From JAHECQ01 sp963775125 (GTDB lineage: Bacteria; Actinomycetota; Acidimicrobiia; Acidimicrobiales; SZUA-35), in NCBI GenBank assembly GCA_963775125.1, contig CAVZHQ010000007.1, positions 124,001 through 188,000 on the forward strand: DNA of 64,000 nucleotides, read 5' to 3'. Below, one piece after another: positions 38,588-47,909 of this stretch. The notes below the pieces were generated by a model, which did not search any database, was not told the origin of the DNA, and worked only from the letters and a program-made list of their open reading frames with translations. A program made the position numbers and the translations under genes. Numbering within the stretch: position 1 is the stretch's first letter; each line of letters starts with the position of its first letter.

Positions 38588-38996
38588 ATGCCGCTCGGTC
38601 ATCTTGGGTTGAACGTTCGGGACCTGGAAGCGTCCCGGCAGTACTACGGGCAGATCATGGACCTCCTCGGTTTCGAGTCGTTCCTCGATCACGCTGACGA
38701 GTTCGCCTACCGACCGGTCGGAGGCAAGCCGGGCACCTTCTTGTTCTTCTATCCCGAGCAGCAAGGAACCGCCGACGGATACACGCACCACTCCACCGGC
38801 CTGCAGCACCTTGCGTTCATCGTCCGAACGCGAGGCGACGTGCAGGCCGTGCGGGACAAGGTCGCGTTCGCTCGGATCGGAGATCGTCCACGAACCCCAG
38901 GTCTTCCCGCAGTACCCGCAGCCCTACTTCGCCACCTTCTGGCTCGACCCCTCGGGCTTCCTGCTCGAAGCCGTCTGCCACCACGACCGGGACTGA
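38588..38996 (+). CDS. VOC-family protein, frameshifted
   Basis: The N-terminal half is MPLGHLGLNVRDLEASRQYYGQIMDLLGFESF and continues to THHSTGLQHLAFIVRTRGDVQAVRDKVA. The C-terminal half, SLGSEIVHEPQVFPQYPQPYFATFWLDPSGFLLEAVCHH, is in the next frame. One base gained or lost near 38868 joins them into a normal 135-residue VOC protein with metal-ligand His (GHLGL and LQHLAF) and Glu (LLEAVC). The reaction is unknown. It is the last plus-strand gene before palindrome A3 and the converging dioxygenase gene. Confidence 0.7.
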
Positions 38997-39007
38997 CCGA
39001 GGCCCTA

Positions 39008-39092
39008 CCGTTCTGCAGTACACGACCGGCGAATCCAGGGCGTTCTGCAGTACACGGGCCGGCGAAACCCCGGTGCCAGTACTGCAGAACGG
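39008..39092. repeat. Intergenic palindrome A3 with doubled left arm
   Basis: Two left arms, CCGTTCTGCAGTAC (39008-39021) and GCGTTCTGCAGTAC (39040-39053), precede one right arm GTACTGCAGAACGG (39079-39092). The spacer GGCCGGCGAAACCCCGG is shared with A2. It lies between converging genes. Confidence 0.9.
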
Positions 39093-39128
39093 TGGGTTGC
39101 GGGCAGAACGGTGCGGCGAAGTACCGGC

Positions 39129-40016
39129 TCAACCGGCGGCTTGTTGGGAGCCGAAGATGGTGGGTGGGCCGCCGGCGGTGGACCAGTCGGGGGCTCCGTG
39201 CATGGCGCGGCCGGCGACGGTGATGTTTTGCGAGGAGGCCGATCCGATGACGGTGCCGCTGACCTTGCCGGTCACGCCGTTGGCCCCGATGTGGGCGATC
39301 GGGTAGGAGTCGATGGCGCTGTAGGTCTGCAGCAGCAACGGCCGACCACGATCGGACTGATTCGGTCGAGAACCGTGGACGATGCAGCAGTTGTGCACGG
39401 TGACCGAACCGGCCGGACCCTGCAGCCATGAGAGCGCAGCGTCGCCGGAGTCGAGGCCGAGCGCGTCGATGTCCCCGGATCGCATGGCGCCGGCCCACGT
39501 GCCACCGTCATCGTAGAGGTCGTACAACGGACCGTTTTGTGATCCGGGCAGCACACCCATCGGGCCCATCTCGTCGTCGACGTCCTCGAGGTAGACCCCG
39601 ATGGTCAGCGGCGAGAAGTCGGTGTGGGGCCAGAACTGGATGTCCTGATGCCACTGCACCTCCTCGCCTCCGTCGGCCCACTTGTAGTTGAGCTTCGAGT
39701 GATGGAACCGGGCCGCCCCGCCGAGCAGTTCACAGGCCAGCTGGGCGATCGGTCCCGAGATGGCCAGCTCGTAGAAGTCGGGATGCACGTCGACCGGCGA
39801 CACCAGGCGACGCAACCGCGGCCGCTCGGCGGTGTGCCCCGGTTCGACGTCGATCAGCCGAGTCGACGCAACGATCTCCCGGCTCTTCTCGACGTACTCG
39901 GCAGCCGCGGCCCGCAGGCGAGCAAGCCAGTCGTCGGACAGGAACGACGGCAGCAGCACGTACCCATCACGCTGGTACTGGGACAAGACCGTGTCAGCGA
40001 CAAGGGAGCTGGACAT
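39129..40016 (-). CDS. Phytanoyl-CoA dioxygenase (PhyH)-family oxygenase
   Basis: The 295-residue protein shows the Fe(II)/2-oxoglutarate dioxygenase fold of the PhyH family. It opens with YQRDGYVLLPSFLSDDWLARL. The metal triad is WHQDIQFW (H123, D125) and VHNCCIVHGSRPNQS (distal His near 214), followed by RPLLLQTYSA for 2-oxoglutarate. These enzymes hydroxylate lipids, CoA esters or secondary metabolites, and the substrate is not visible. The start is 16 bases from the divergent PPOX-fold gene, so any promoter must lie inside the opposite gene. Confidence 0.8.
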   Translation of the reverse strand: MSSSLVADTVLSQYQRDGYVLLPSFLSDDWLARLRAAAAEYVEKSREIVASTRLIDVEPGHTAERPRLRRLVSPVDVHPDFYELAISGPIAQLACELLGGAARFHHSKLNYKWADGGEEVQWHQDIQFWPHTDFSPLTIGVYLEDVDDEMGPMGVLPGSQNGPLYDLYDDGGTWAGAMRSGDIDALGLDSGDAALSWLQGPAGSVTVHNCCIVHGSRPNQSDRGRPLLLQTYSAIDSYPIAHIGANGVTGKVSGTVIGSASSQNITVAGRAMHGAPDWSTAGGPPTIFGSQQAAG

Positions 40017-40032
40017 GCGCGGAGACTACCGT

Positions 40033-40428
40033 ATGGCCATGATCGAGATCCCCGAGAGCCACCGTGATTTGTTGGAGCGCCCGCTCTACTGCCACCTCGC
40101 CACCGTCAGCAAGGCCGGGCGGCCCCAGTCGAACCCCATGTGGTTCGTGTGGGACGGCACCAACCTGCGGTTCACCCACACCAACACCCGGCGCAAGTTC
40201 CGCCAGCTGCAGGAGAACCCGCACCTCTCCATCAGCGTCATCGACCCCGACAACCCCACCAGGTACCTCGAGGTGCGGGCGACGGTCACGAGCATCGAGG
40301 ACGACCCGACCGGAGCGCAGTACTCGGCGCTGGCCGAGCGCTACGGCCGCGGCCCGATGACGCCGCCGGACGCCCCGACCCGCGTGGTCCTCGTCGCCGA
40401 GCCCTACCACGTGACCACGATGGGCTGA
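40033..40428 (+). CDS. PPOX-fold (pyridoxamine oxidase-like) F420/FMN-binding protein
   Basis: A 131-residue split-barrel protein: PLYCHLATVSKAGRPQSNPMWFVWDGTNLRFTH, NTRRKFRQLQENPHLSISVIDPDNPTRYLEVRATVTSI, and GPMTPPDAPTRVVLVAEPYHVTTMG at the end. This matches the actinobacterial F420-dependent group of the PPOX family, where KFRxLxxNP contacts the cofactor phosphate. The substrate is unknown. ATG at 40033 is preferred; a second ATG is six bases later. It is divergent from the PhyH gene. Confidence 0.8.
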   Translation: MAMIEIPESHRDLLERPLYCHLATVSKAGRPQSNPMWFVWDGTNLRFTHTNTRRKFRQLQENPHLSISVIDPDNPTRYLEVRATVTSIEDDPTGAQYSALAERYGRGPMTPPDAPTRVVLVAEPYHVTTMG

Positions 40429-40462
40429 GGTCGAGAGGGCTGACCCCGCCCGACCGGACCGG

Positions 40463-42220
40463 CTACCAGCCGACGGCCTCCATTTTTCGGAAGGCGTCGA
40501 CCCCGCAGCGGACGGTGCCGTCGTCGCAGACCTCGATGGCGGTGGGGTGGGCGAACTCGTACCCGGTCGAGTTCGCCTCCTCATTGACCATCTCGAGCCG
40601 GTGACCCATGGCGGCCAACTCGTCGAGGACAGCGCCGTCGATGCGGTCGTCGACGCGGGTCACCCGGCTGGACGAATCGGTGCGGGCCACCGAGCACGCA
40701 GGCTGCATCGACAGACCGAAGTCGATGACATTCGACAGGATCTGGACGACGGCGCCGATGATGTGCCGACCACCGGGCGCACCGAGCGCCAGGTACGGCT
40801 TGCCGTCACGCAACGCCAGCACCGGGCCCATGTTCACCACCGGCCGCTTCCCACCGGCGATCGAGTTGGCGGCCCCGGGCGCCGCGGTGAACCAGTTCAT
40901 GCCGGCGTTGAAGAGCACTCCGGTCTCGGGCAGGAACTTGGCCCCGAACGCGTGGGCTGCCGTGTGGGTGCACGAGACGAGCATGCGGTCCTCGTCGACC
41001 GCGCAGAAGTGCGTGGTGCCCGAACCGGGGGAGTGGGCGGGCGCAACCGAAGCGAACCGCTTGGGTGCCAGCGGGCCCGACGGGTCGAAGGGCCACGGAT
41101 CGTTGACCGCTTCGAACGCGAAATGCGACCACGGCTCGGCGTCGCCCGGTGTTTCCATCGACGCCTGTCCCGCGACGATTCGTCCTGCGGTCTGCTGCGC
41201 GTAGTCGTCGGACAGCAAGCCCTCGACCGGCACCGGTTCGAAGTCGGGATCGCCGAGGTGGTAGTACCGGTCGGCAAACGCGTGGCGTGACGCTTCGATC
41301 AGCGTGTGCAGCGCCTCCGTGCTGTTGTGGCCCATGGCCTTCAGGTCGAACTTGCCGAGCGTGTTGAGAATCTGCAGCTCGGTCCAGTGTCCACCGGGCG
41401 CGGTGGGCACGACGATGTCGACGCCGCGGTACCTGCGGGTGAGGCCCTCGGTCACGTTGACCCGGTAGCTGGCGAGGTCGTCGCGGGTCATGATGCCGCC
41501 ACCTCGGGTGATGTCGGCGATCATCGACTCGGCGATGTCGCCCCGGTAGAACGACTCGCCGCCGTCCCGGGCGATCTGGCGGAGCGTGTCGGCCAGTGCT
41601 CGCTGCCTGATCTTCATGTTCGGGTCGGCCGCAGGAACCCGGCCGTTGTCGGTGAACGTGGCCAACGAGCGAGGGTGGCGCTGCAGGTACGGCAGGTAGG
41701 CGGCGGTCGTCCAGCAGTAGTAATAGTCGGCATCGAAACCGTCGTCGGCGACGGCGATCGCGGGTCCCATTACCCGGCTCAGGGGTAGTCGGCCGAAGCG
41801 CTTGTGGGCGGCGACCAGCGCTGCCACCAAGCCGGGCACGGCGGCTGCCCGCTCTCCGCACGAGTTCTCGTCGTCCTTCACCGCGAAGACCGTGAGGCTC
41901 ATCTTGCGGGTGTCGCCGTCGACCACCTCGAACATGTCGGCCGTTGCTGCGGCCGGCGCGCGGGGCGGGAACTCGAAGATCACCGGCTTGCCCGTCGCCG
42001 GGTCCCAGACGAGGAAGAACCCGGCGGCACCGAGGCAGGTCTCCATCGGTTCCATCACCGCAGCCATGAAGCCGACGCATACCGCAGCGTCGACGGCCGA
42101 CCCACCCTCCTGCAGGCAGGCGAGCCCGGCCTCGGCCTGGGCTCGTCGGGTTGCGGCCACCGCGCCTCGCTTCGCCACGACCTCGTCACGGTCGGTCCGC
42201 TGAATGCTCCGCAATGCCAT
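40463..42220 (-). CDS. Gamma-glutamyltransferase-family protein (Ntn hydrolase)
   Basis: The 585-residue protein is made as a single chain that normally self-cleaves before a catalytic Thr. The region SPGSGTTHFCAVDEDRMLVSC holds the TTHF nucleophile (Thr near 400). GGSAVDAAVCVGFMAAVMEP near the start and NMGPVLALRDGKPYLALGAPGGRHI in the small subunit are also typical. No signal peptide is visible, so it may act inside, as in cephalosporin-acylase or GgtA-like members. It transfers or hydrolyses gamma-glutamyl groups; the true substrate is unknown. The next gene upstream on this strand is swivel protein 2, 144 bases away. Confidence 0.8.
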   Translation of the reverse strand: MALRSIQRTDRDEVVAKRGAVAATRRAQAEAGLACLQEGGSAVDAAVCVGFMAAVMEPMETCLGAAGFFLVWDPATGKPVIFEFPPRAPAAATADMFEVVDGDTRKMSLTVFAVKDDENSCGERAAAVPGLVAALVAAHKRFGRLPLSRVMGPAIAVADDGFDADYYYCWTTAAYLPYLQRHPRSLATFTDNGRVPAADPNMKIRQRALADTLRQIARDGGESFYRGDIAESMIADITRGGGIMTRDDLASYRVNVTEGLTRRYRGVDIVVPTAPGGHWTELQILNTLGKFDLKAMGHNSTEALHTLIEASRHAFADRYYHLGDPDFEPVPVEGLLSDDYAQQTAGRIVAGQASMETPGDAEPWSHFAFEAVNDPWPFDPSGPLAPKRFASVAPAHSPGSGTTHFCAVDEDRMLVSCTHTAAHAFGAKFLPETGVLFNAGMNWFTAAPGAANSIAGGKRPVVNMGPVLALRDGKPYLALGAPGGRHIIGAVVQILSNVIDFGLSMQPACSVARTDSSSRVTRVDDRIDGAVLDELAAMGHRLEMVNEEANSTGYEFAHPTAIEVCDDGTVRCGVDAFRKMEAVGW

Positions 42221-42364
42221 CTCGTTCTCCCCGGTTCGCTTCTGGCCAGAGAGTGAACTCGTGGTCGCTCAGCGAGCGACGGAGAGTCCACTGTCGCGGT
42301 GGGTCCCAGCCCAACGTAGGGCGAGCTTACCGCGGCGGTCGATGACAGCGAAGCCCCGAGTGGC

Positions 42365-44080
42365 TCAGGCGGGGTCAGGGTTCAGGTCAGGGACGATGCG
42401 GACCGTGCCGGTGGTCGGGTCGACTTCGACCAGGTCACCTGAGGTGATGGCGGACATGGCTTCGACGCAGCCGACCACGGCGGGGATGTCCAGCTCTCGG
42501 GCCATGACCGCGGCGTGACACAGCAGGCCGCCTTGCTCGACCACCACCGCCCCGGCGATGGCAAGCACGGCGTTGTAGGACGGGGCGGTCCAAGGAACGA
42601 CGAGGACATCGCCCGGCTCCATCTCCTGGAACGCCTGGTTCGGCTCGGTGGCCACGCGGGCCCGGCCGACGTAGACACGTTTGCCGATGCCCAAACCCTG
42701 CAGCCGAACGGCGTGTCGGGCCGGGTCCGGGTCGAGCATGGTGACGGCGGCGACGATGAGGCCCATGGTGCGCCGGATGCCGGGCGGTAACGGCGACAGA
42801 TCGGGCTCGGCCGCCCGGGGGCCAAGGATGTCAGGGGGATCGAGCGTCGCCTGCCAGGCCCGGAGCTCGGCCCGGCGACGCACGGCGTCGGGGTCGATGA
42901 GGCCCTGATCGGGCCCGTCGGTCGCGTCACGCAGCAACGCGGCGACCTCGGGAAGATCGAGCTCGAAGACGTGATCGGAAACGTCGATCTTCTGGCTGTC
43001 GACCAGCCGACGTCCGGCTTCGACGTAGGCGCGACGGGCCAAACCTGCCGGCCACTCCCACGTCATCGGACCATTGTCGTCCCGGACTCCGTATGCCTCT
43101 CGAGCGGTCGCCAGGAGATCGTCGAACGCCGCCGGGTCGGGGCATTGCGACCGCAATTCGGCCTCGCTGTCGGCCACCTCCGCCCGGGCCTGATCGTCGG
43201 ACTCGGCTGGATCATCCGCCTGCTGACCGGCCCTGCGAACCAGCGCGCAGACTGCCCCCGGGACCTCGTTCAGGGTGAGTCCGTCGATGTCGTAGTTGGA
43301 GACGAGGCGGCAACCGAACTCTTCGAGGTACTCGTCGAGGGCGGCGCCCGCAGCGGGCACGGCTCGAATTTCCTCGATCGAGGTCACCGCCGTCGGGTCG
43401 ACTCCGCCGTCCTTCAGTGCGGCGGCGATGGCCCGGCCGTGAGTCGCGACTTCGACGGTGGCCGGCGATGCCCCGCGCAGCAGGCCCATGACCGTCGTGA
43501 GGTCGAGGCCCCACCCCTTGGCGTGGGCGAGGAGGTCGCCGATGGGACCGAGGTCACTGCCGTGCAGTTGGTGGTGGCGGCACCAGCCGGCGACCAGGTG
43601 TCGGTCGAGCTCGTCGAGGTGATCGGCAAGTCCCGAGTCGGTCAGATCGGCCAGGGCGACTGCCTGGAAGGCCAGGTTCTCGGCCCGCCAACGGTCGCGC
43701 TCGCCGCCATTCCATGCCCGGATCGGACCGAGGAACGTGCGATCGTTCATGGTCCGATTCGCCTGCTTCTCCCGTCGGCGGAACTCGGGGTGCAGGCGGG
43801 TGACCAGCCAGAGGACGGCGTTCGGCGGCACCTTGCCCGTGTCGCGGTTGGCACCGACCAGCGGCACCAGGCGGCGGAACATGGCCCCGTTCACCCAGCG
43901 GAAGTCGAGCGTGTCGATCGCGCCGCCGTAGTCGGCGAACACCTTTCGGTAGGTCGGACCGGTGTGTTCCGTAGAGATGCGCTGGTAGACGGGGGTCCGC
44001 CCGGGCGAGCCGTGCGACCGTTCACAGACCCAGGACCCGGGTCCCGGCGGCTCCCATTTGGCTTTCGTTGGCACCGACAT
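42365..44080 (-). CDS. PEP-utiliser-like swivel protein 2
   Basis: The 571-residue intact protein has a long helical N-terminal region (for example FRWVNGAMFRRLVPLVGANR near residues 50-70) and a C-terminal swivel domain with GDVLVVPWTAPSYNAVLAIAG and GGLLCHAAVMARELDIPAVVG, in which the His after Cys matches the phosphocarrier site. There is no ATP-grasp domain. The ATG at 44080 follows GGAGGG at good spacing, and this start is preferred over an earlier one. It is the second of three such genes in the window and would need an ATP-grasp partner or an unknown phosphate donor. Confidence 0.75.
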   Translation of the reverse strand: MSVPTKAKWEPPGPGSWVCERSHGSPGRTPVYQRISTEHTGPTYRKVFADYGGAIDTLDFRWVNGAMFRRLVPLVGANRDTGKVPPNAVLWLVTRLHPEFRRREKQANRTMNDRTFLGPIRAWNGGERDRWRAENLAFQAVALADLTDSGLADHLDELDRHLVAGWCRHHQLHGSDLGPIGDLLAHAKGWGLDLTTVMGLLRGASPATVEVATHGRAIAAALKDGGVDPTAVTSIEEIRAVPAAGAALDEYLEEFGCRLVSNYDIDGLTLNEVPGAVCALVRRAGQQADDPAESDDQARAEVADSEAELRSQCPDPAAFDDLLATAREAYGVRDDNGPMTWEWPAGLARRAYVEAGRRLVDSQKIDVSDHVFELDLPEVAALLRDATDGPDQGLIDPDAVRRRAELRAWQATLDPPDILGPRAAEPDLSPLPPGIRRTMGLIVAAVTMLDPDPARHAVRLQGLGIGKRVYVGRARVATEPNQAFQEMEPGDVLVVPWTAPSYNAVLAIAGAVVVEQGGLLCHAAVMARELDIPAVVGCVEAMSAITSGDLVEVDPTTGTVRIVPDLNPDPA

Positions 44081-44225
44081 CGCAGCCCTCCAAGCGTTTG
44101 CGTCGGCCAATCCTGCCCCAGGCGCAGCGACGATGCCTGCGGTAGGCCCTCTGGCCCTGTCGACAAGGTAGATACCCCAGCCCGGACTCATCAAGAACCG
44201 GGGGTCGCCTGCCGAGAATGCACAC

Positions 44226-46781
44226 GTGAGTATCCCGACCGTTGCGATCGCCAGCCGCCTGAGGGGAACGCTGCGCCGCGACGGAGTTCGAGAGGGTGCA
44301 CAGGACGAGGCCCGTCAGCAGCAGCTGTGCCAGATCATGTGGACCTTGCGCCACATCGTCGTCATCGCTGGTCTCCTGATGGCTGTGGCCGCGGGCGACG
44401 ACTTCACCAACTCGGCGCTTCTGGCCGTGTTGGCCACCAGTCAGTTGGCGAGCAACGTGCTGACTCGGCGGCGTCCTCGCTTCGGTGCCGTCCTGGCGGT
44501 CGCCGACGCCGTGTTCCTGATCGGGCTGGCGCTCGCCGGGCTCCCGCACCTCGTCGTCTTCGTGGTGGCCGTCGCGATGCTGGGGTGGGTAGCCACCTTC
44601 CGGCCGGTGCCCGCCATCGCCACGGGCGCCCTCGCCATCACGGCAGTCATCGTTCGCGCCGCCACTCGTGACGACGTGACGCTTTCGTCAGCCGTCGCCG
44701 CCTTCGCCATGCTGGGCACCATCTTCATCATTCGAACCGTGCGACTCAACATGGGGGCCCGACGGTCCAGCGAACGCGAGCACCTCATCGCCGAGCGCAT
44801 CGACGCCATTGTCTGGGAAGACACCGGCGACGGCTCGGGTGGGCTCACGGTTTCCGCTGCGGCTGAACGCTTGCTCGGCTACCCGACGGCATCGTGGCAA
44901 GAGCCGAACTTCTGGTCGAGGATCGTCCATCAGAACGATCAGCACACCTTCGCCGCGATGATGACAGGCGACTCCGAGCACGCCGCAACCGTGCGATTGC
45001 AGGACGCCGGAGGCTCGTGGCGTTGGATCGAGGTTCGCGCCACCAAAGTGTCAGACCGTTCTGGGCGGTCAGCGTTCACCGCCGGAGTGCTGCTCGACCG
45101 GACCGAGCAAGTCGAGGCCGAACGGGAGGCGTTGATGTTTGGCCAACTGGTCGCCTCGTCGCCGATCGGCCAGATGCTGCTGCGGCACGAGGACGGCCCA
45201 CCGATCATCGAGGCCGCCAATGCTGCGACCCAGCGGATCCTTGCGCTCGACCCGTCGGCCGTCGGAACTCCGCTCTATCTGCATCAGCGGGCTGCGATCA
45301 TGCTCCGGGACATCGTCCTCCAGCTCGGCACGAAGGGGCCGGTGTTGACGACCGAGGTCGAGGGAGCCGACGGGCGCACCTATCAGACGGTGGGTCGTCG
45401 CATCGACGAGGACAGCTGCAGTATCGACTTCCTGGACGTCACCGAGCGGGTCGAGACCGCCGAGCGACTGCACGAACAGGCCCGCCGCGATGAACTCACC
45501 GGCCTGCCGAACCGTCGGGCCTTCGTCGAGCGCCTCGAGGCCAGCCTGGCTGCGTCGCCTGACGCCGTCGTCTCGGTTCTGATGATCGATCTCGATGACT
45601 TCAAGGACATCAACGATTCCCTTGGTCACGAGATCGGGGACAAACTGCTCATCCGCATCGCCGAGCGGTTGCACGGCAGCGCCCGTGTCTCGGACCTCGT
45701 CGCCCGGTTGGGCGGTGACGAGTTTGCGATGGTCCTCGATCACTGCACCCCCGAATCTGCGGTACGTACCGGCCGGCGGGTGATCGACGCCCTGAGCAAG
45801 CCGGTGATCGTCGACGACCTTCGTCTTCGGGCGAGGGCGAGCATCGGTATCGCCTGCGGCCCGATCGATTCCTCGAATGCGACCGAGCTGGTGCGCTGCG
45901 CCGATGTCGCGATGTATCTGGCGAAAGGCCGAAAGTCCGAGGTCGAGCGTTACCAGGTCCGCAGCGACAGCTTCGACCCCGACCGGCCCGAGCTGGTGAC
46001 CGAGCTGGAAGTGGCCATCGCCAGCGACCAGCTGGTTCTGCACCATCAACCGTTGTTGGATCTGGTGACGAGCGAGGTCGTGGGAACCGAGGCATTGGCG
46101 CGGTGGCAGCATCCGGAGCGCGGGCTGATTCCGGCCGACAAGTTCATCGAACTGGCCGAGGTCTCCGGTCAGATCAAGAACCTCACCCGGTGGGTCATCC
46201 GGCAGGCGCTCACCGATCTTGCCGGACTGGGGCCGGCCGCCCACCACCTCGACGTCTCGGTCAACCTGTCGGTACGCAACCTGTACGAACCCGACTTGGT
46301 CGACTGGCTCGAGGCCGAACTGCGGCACCTCGGCGTCGACTCGTCGCGGTTGGTGGTCGAGATCACCGAGACCACGGTGATGGAGGACCAGCACACTGCC
46401 ATCGAGACCATCGAACGGCTGCGGGCGATCGGAGTCCGGACCTGGATCGACGACTTCGGCACCGGTCACTCGTCCTTTGCCCGACTGAGAAGCCTGCCGG
46501 TCCACGGCATCAAGATCGACCGGGCGTTCGTGTCGGCGGCCATCGACTCCGAGACCGATCGGGTCATCCTCCGGGGGATCATCGATCTCGTGCATTCGCT
46601 CGGTCTGCAGTCCATCGCCGAGGGTGTGGAGAGCGAGGCATGCCTCGAGAACCTCAAGCTGCTCGGGTGCCAGACCGCTCAGGGCTTCCACATCAATCGA
46701 CCGGCCCCGATCGATCAGCTCGGACTGCTCCTGGCGGCGCGGGTCGAGGCGGTCGACCTTGAAGCGCCGGCCGGATCGTAG
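44226..46781 (+). CDS. Membrane GGDEF-EAL protein with PAS domains (c-di-GMP turnover)
   Basis: The 851-residue protein has N-terminal membrane helices (about residues 35-175: HIVVIAGLLMAVAAGDD, AVFLIGLALAGLPHLVVFVV, FAMLGTIFIIRTV) and a PAS_3 domain (about 190-290). A second PAS-like region follows, then a GGDEF domain with an intact signature (VARLGGDEFAMVLD near 495) and an EAL domain (TEALARWQHPERGLIPADKF near 620, ETTVMED, DDFGTGHSSFARLRSLPVHGIKID, EGVESEACLENLKLLGCQTAQGF). Both active sites look complete, so it could make and degrade c-di-GMP, with PAS as the switch. It may control surface attachment. The pyrophosphatase gene follows 12 bases after the stop. Confidence 0.9.
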   Translation: MSIPTVAIASRLRGTLRRDGVREGAQDEARQQQLCQIMWTLRHIVVIAGLLMAVAAGDDFTNSALLAVLATSQLASNVLTRRRPRFGAVLAVADAVFLIGLALAGLPHLVVFVVAVAMLGWVATFRPVPAIATGALAITAVIVRAATRDDVTLSSAVAAFAMLGTIFIIRTVRLNMGARRSSEREHLIAERIDAIVWEDTGDGSGGLTVSAAAERLLGYPTASWQEPNFWSRIVHQNDQHTFAAMMTGDSEHAATVRLQDAGGSWRWIEVRATKVSDRSGRSAFTAGVLLDRTEQVEAEREALMFGQLVASSPIGQMLLRHEDGPPIIEAANAATQRILALDPSAVGTPLYLHQRAAIMLRDIVLQLGTKGPVLTTEVEGADGRTYQTVGRRIDEDSCSIDFLDVTERVETAERLHEQARRDELTGLPNRRAFVERLEASLAASPDAVVSVLMIDLDDFKDINDSLGHEIGDKLLIRIAERLHGSARVSDLVARLGGDEFAMVLDHCTPESAVRTGRRVIDALSKPVIVDDLRLRARASIGIACGPIDSSNATELVRCADVAMYLAKGRKSEVERYQVRSDSFDPDRPELVTELEVAIASDQLVLHHQPLLDLVTSEVVGTEALARWQHPERGLIPADKFIELAEVSGQIKNLTRWVIRQALTDLAGLGPAAHHLDVSVNLSVRNLYEPDLVDWLEAELRHLGVDSSRLVVEITETTVMEDQHTAIETIERLRAIGVRTWIDDFGTGHSSFARLRSLPVHGIKIDRAFVSAAIDSETDRVILRGIIDLVHSLGLQSIAEGVESEACLENLKLLGCQTAQGFHINRPAPIDQLGLLLAARVEAVDLEAPAGS

Positions 46782-46793
46782 ACTCGCAGGCCT

Positions 46794-47309
46794 ATGTCAA
46801 ATCGATCTGACCAGTATCCCGACGTCGTCGAGATCGTCGTGGAGATTCCCCGCGGCAGCCGTAACAAGTACGAGTATGACGAGGACGCCGGCGTCTTCCG
46901 ACTCGATCGGGTGCTGGCCTCGGCGGTCCATTACAACTTCGACTACGGCTTCATCGAGGGCACCCGGGCCGGCGACGGCGATCACACCGACGCTCTGCTT
47001 CTGATCGACGAACCCACCTTCACCGGTTGCCGCGTCTGGGCCCGACCCATCGGTGGTCTCGAGATGCGGGACGAGGCCGGCTTCGACTTCAAGGTGCTCT
47101 GCGTGGCGGTCGACGATCCGCATCAGGCGCACGTCTTCAAGATCGATCAGGTCCGACCCCACCGCCTGGTCGAGATCCGCCACTTCTTCGACACCTACAA
47201 GTTGTTGGAGAACAAGGAGGTCGAGATCCTCGGCTGGCGGGACGAAGCCCGGTCACGCGAGATCCTGCTGCAGGACCGCGAGACCTGGAAGACCGAGCAC
47301 GGCGAGTAG
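46794..47309 (+). CDS. ppa: Inorganic pyrophosphatase, family I
   Basis: The 171-residue protein has the family I pattern: VVEIPRGSRNKYEYDEDAGVFRLDRVL, HYNFDYGFIEGTRAGDGDHTDALLLIDEPTFTGC (the DGDxxDA metal-binding signature) and FKVLCVAVDDPH. It hydrolyses pyrophosphate and drives biosynthetic reactions forward. The length is normal. It is probably co-transcribed with the GGDEF-EAL gene. Two direct TTGCAGAA repeats (B1) lie just beyond its stop, between it and the converging DUF2237 gene. Confidence 0.85.
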   Translation: MSNRSDQYPDVVEIVVEIPRGSRNKYEYDEDAGVFRLDRVLASAVHYNFDYGFIEGTRAGDGDHTDALLLIDEPTFTGCRVWARPIGGLEMRDEAGFDFKVLCVAVDDPHQAHVFKIDQVRPHRLVEIRHFFDTYKLLENKEVEILGWRDEARSREILLQDRETWKTEHGE

Positions 47310-47348
47310 CAGCCCCGTCAGCCAGCCACCCCCCACGGGGCGATGGGT

Positions 47349-47386
47349 CTTGCAGAACGGGGCTGTGGGGCGTGAGCTTGCAGAAT
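47349..47386. repeat. Repeat B1 (two direct CTTGCAGAA half-elements)
   Basis: CTTGCAGAACGGGG at 47349 and GCTTGCAGAATCTC at 47377 are direct copies of the right arm of element B2. There is no left arm here, so it is a partial element between converging genes. Confidence 0.65.
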
Positions 47387-47412
47387 CTCGGGTGTGCCGA
47401 CGTTCGGGAGGC

Positions 47413-47829
47413 TCAGTCGTCGGATTCGCCGAGATCGAGCGCGGAGAGGTCGGCGGGCACATCGACGGCGTAGAGCTTCATGACGTCGAGCGGGACGATG
47501 CGGGTGGCCAGCTCGTGCGTCGATGCCAGCACGACAGGGGCCGCGGCGCCGTCGCCGTGCGCCCGGAGCCAGTTCATTGCGGTGACGCACCAGCGGTCGC
47601 CGGGTTTGAGGCCGGGAAAGCCGTAGTGCATCGCCGGGGTGACCAGATCGTTGCCGATGCTGACCTGATGGTCGAGGAACTCCTGGGTCATCACCGCGCA
47701 GATGGTGTGGCTGCCGACGTCGGAGGGGTCGGTATTGCAGCAGCCATCTCGGTACCAGCCGGTGACCGGGTCGGTGCCGCACGGTTCGAGGTCGGTGCCC
47801 AGCACGTTGCGGGCGATTGGTTCCGTCAT
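47413..47829 (-). CDS. DUF2237-family protein
   Basis: This protein of 138 residues matches DUF2237: NVLGTDLEPCGTDPVTGWYRDGCCNTDPSDVGSHTICAVMTQEFLDHQVSIGNDL, then GFPGLKPGDRWCVTAMNWLRAHGDGAAAPVVLASTHE. The Cys and His set in the N-terminal half is conserved in the family, whose role is unknown. The ATG at 47829 is inferred from family length. Palindrome C3 lies 29 bases upstream, between it and the divergent swivel protein 3 gene. Confidence 0.8.
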   Translation of the reverse strand: MTEPIARNVLGTDLEPCGTDPVTGWYRDGCCNTDPSDVGSHTICAVMTQEFLDHQVSIGNDLVTPAMHYGFPGLKPGDRWCVTAMNWLRAHGDGAAAPVVLASTHELATRIVPLDVMKLYAVDVPADLSALDLGESDD

Positions 47830-47857
47830 GCCGCCAGTCTGGCACAACCCCAAAACC

Positions 47858-47909
47858 CGCATCGGGAGTGCCCGGGTGCCGTTTTCGGAACCCACACACT
47901 CCCGATGCG
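47858..47909. repeat. Intergenic palindrome C3
   Basis: CGCATCGGGAGTG at 47858-47870 and CACTCCCGATGCG at 47897-47909 form a perfect 13-bp inverted repeat, with CCCCAA and TTGGGG as outer partial arms. The centre is GGTGCCGTTTTCGGAACCC. It lies between divergent genes. Confidence 0.9.

Noticed and set aside
38997..39128. Spaced repeated arms that resemble a short CRISPR array
   Set aside because: Only two left arms and one inverted right arm occur, without regular repeat-spacer units or cas genes; it is palindrome A3.
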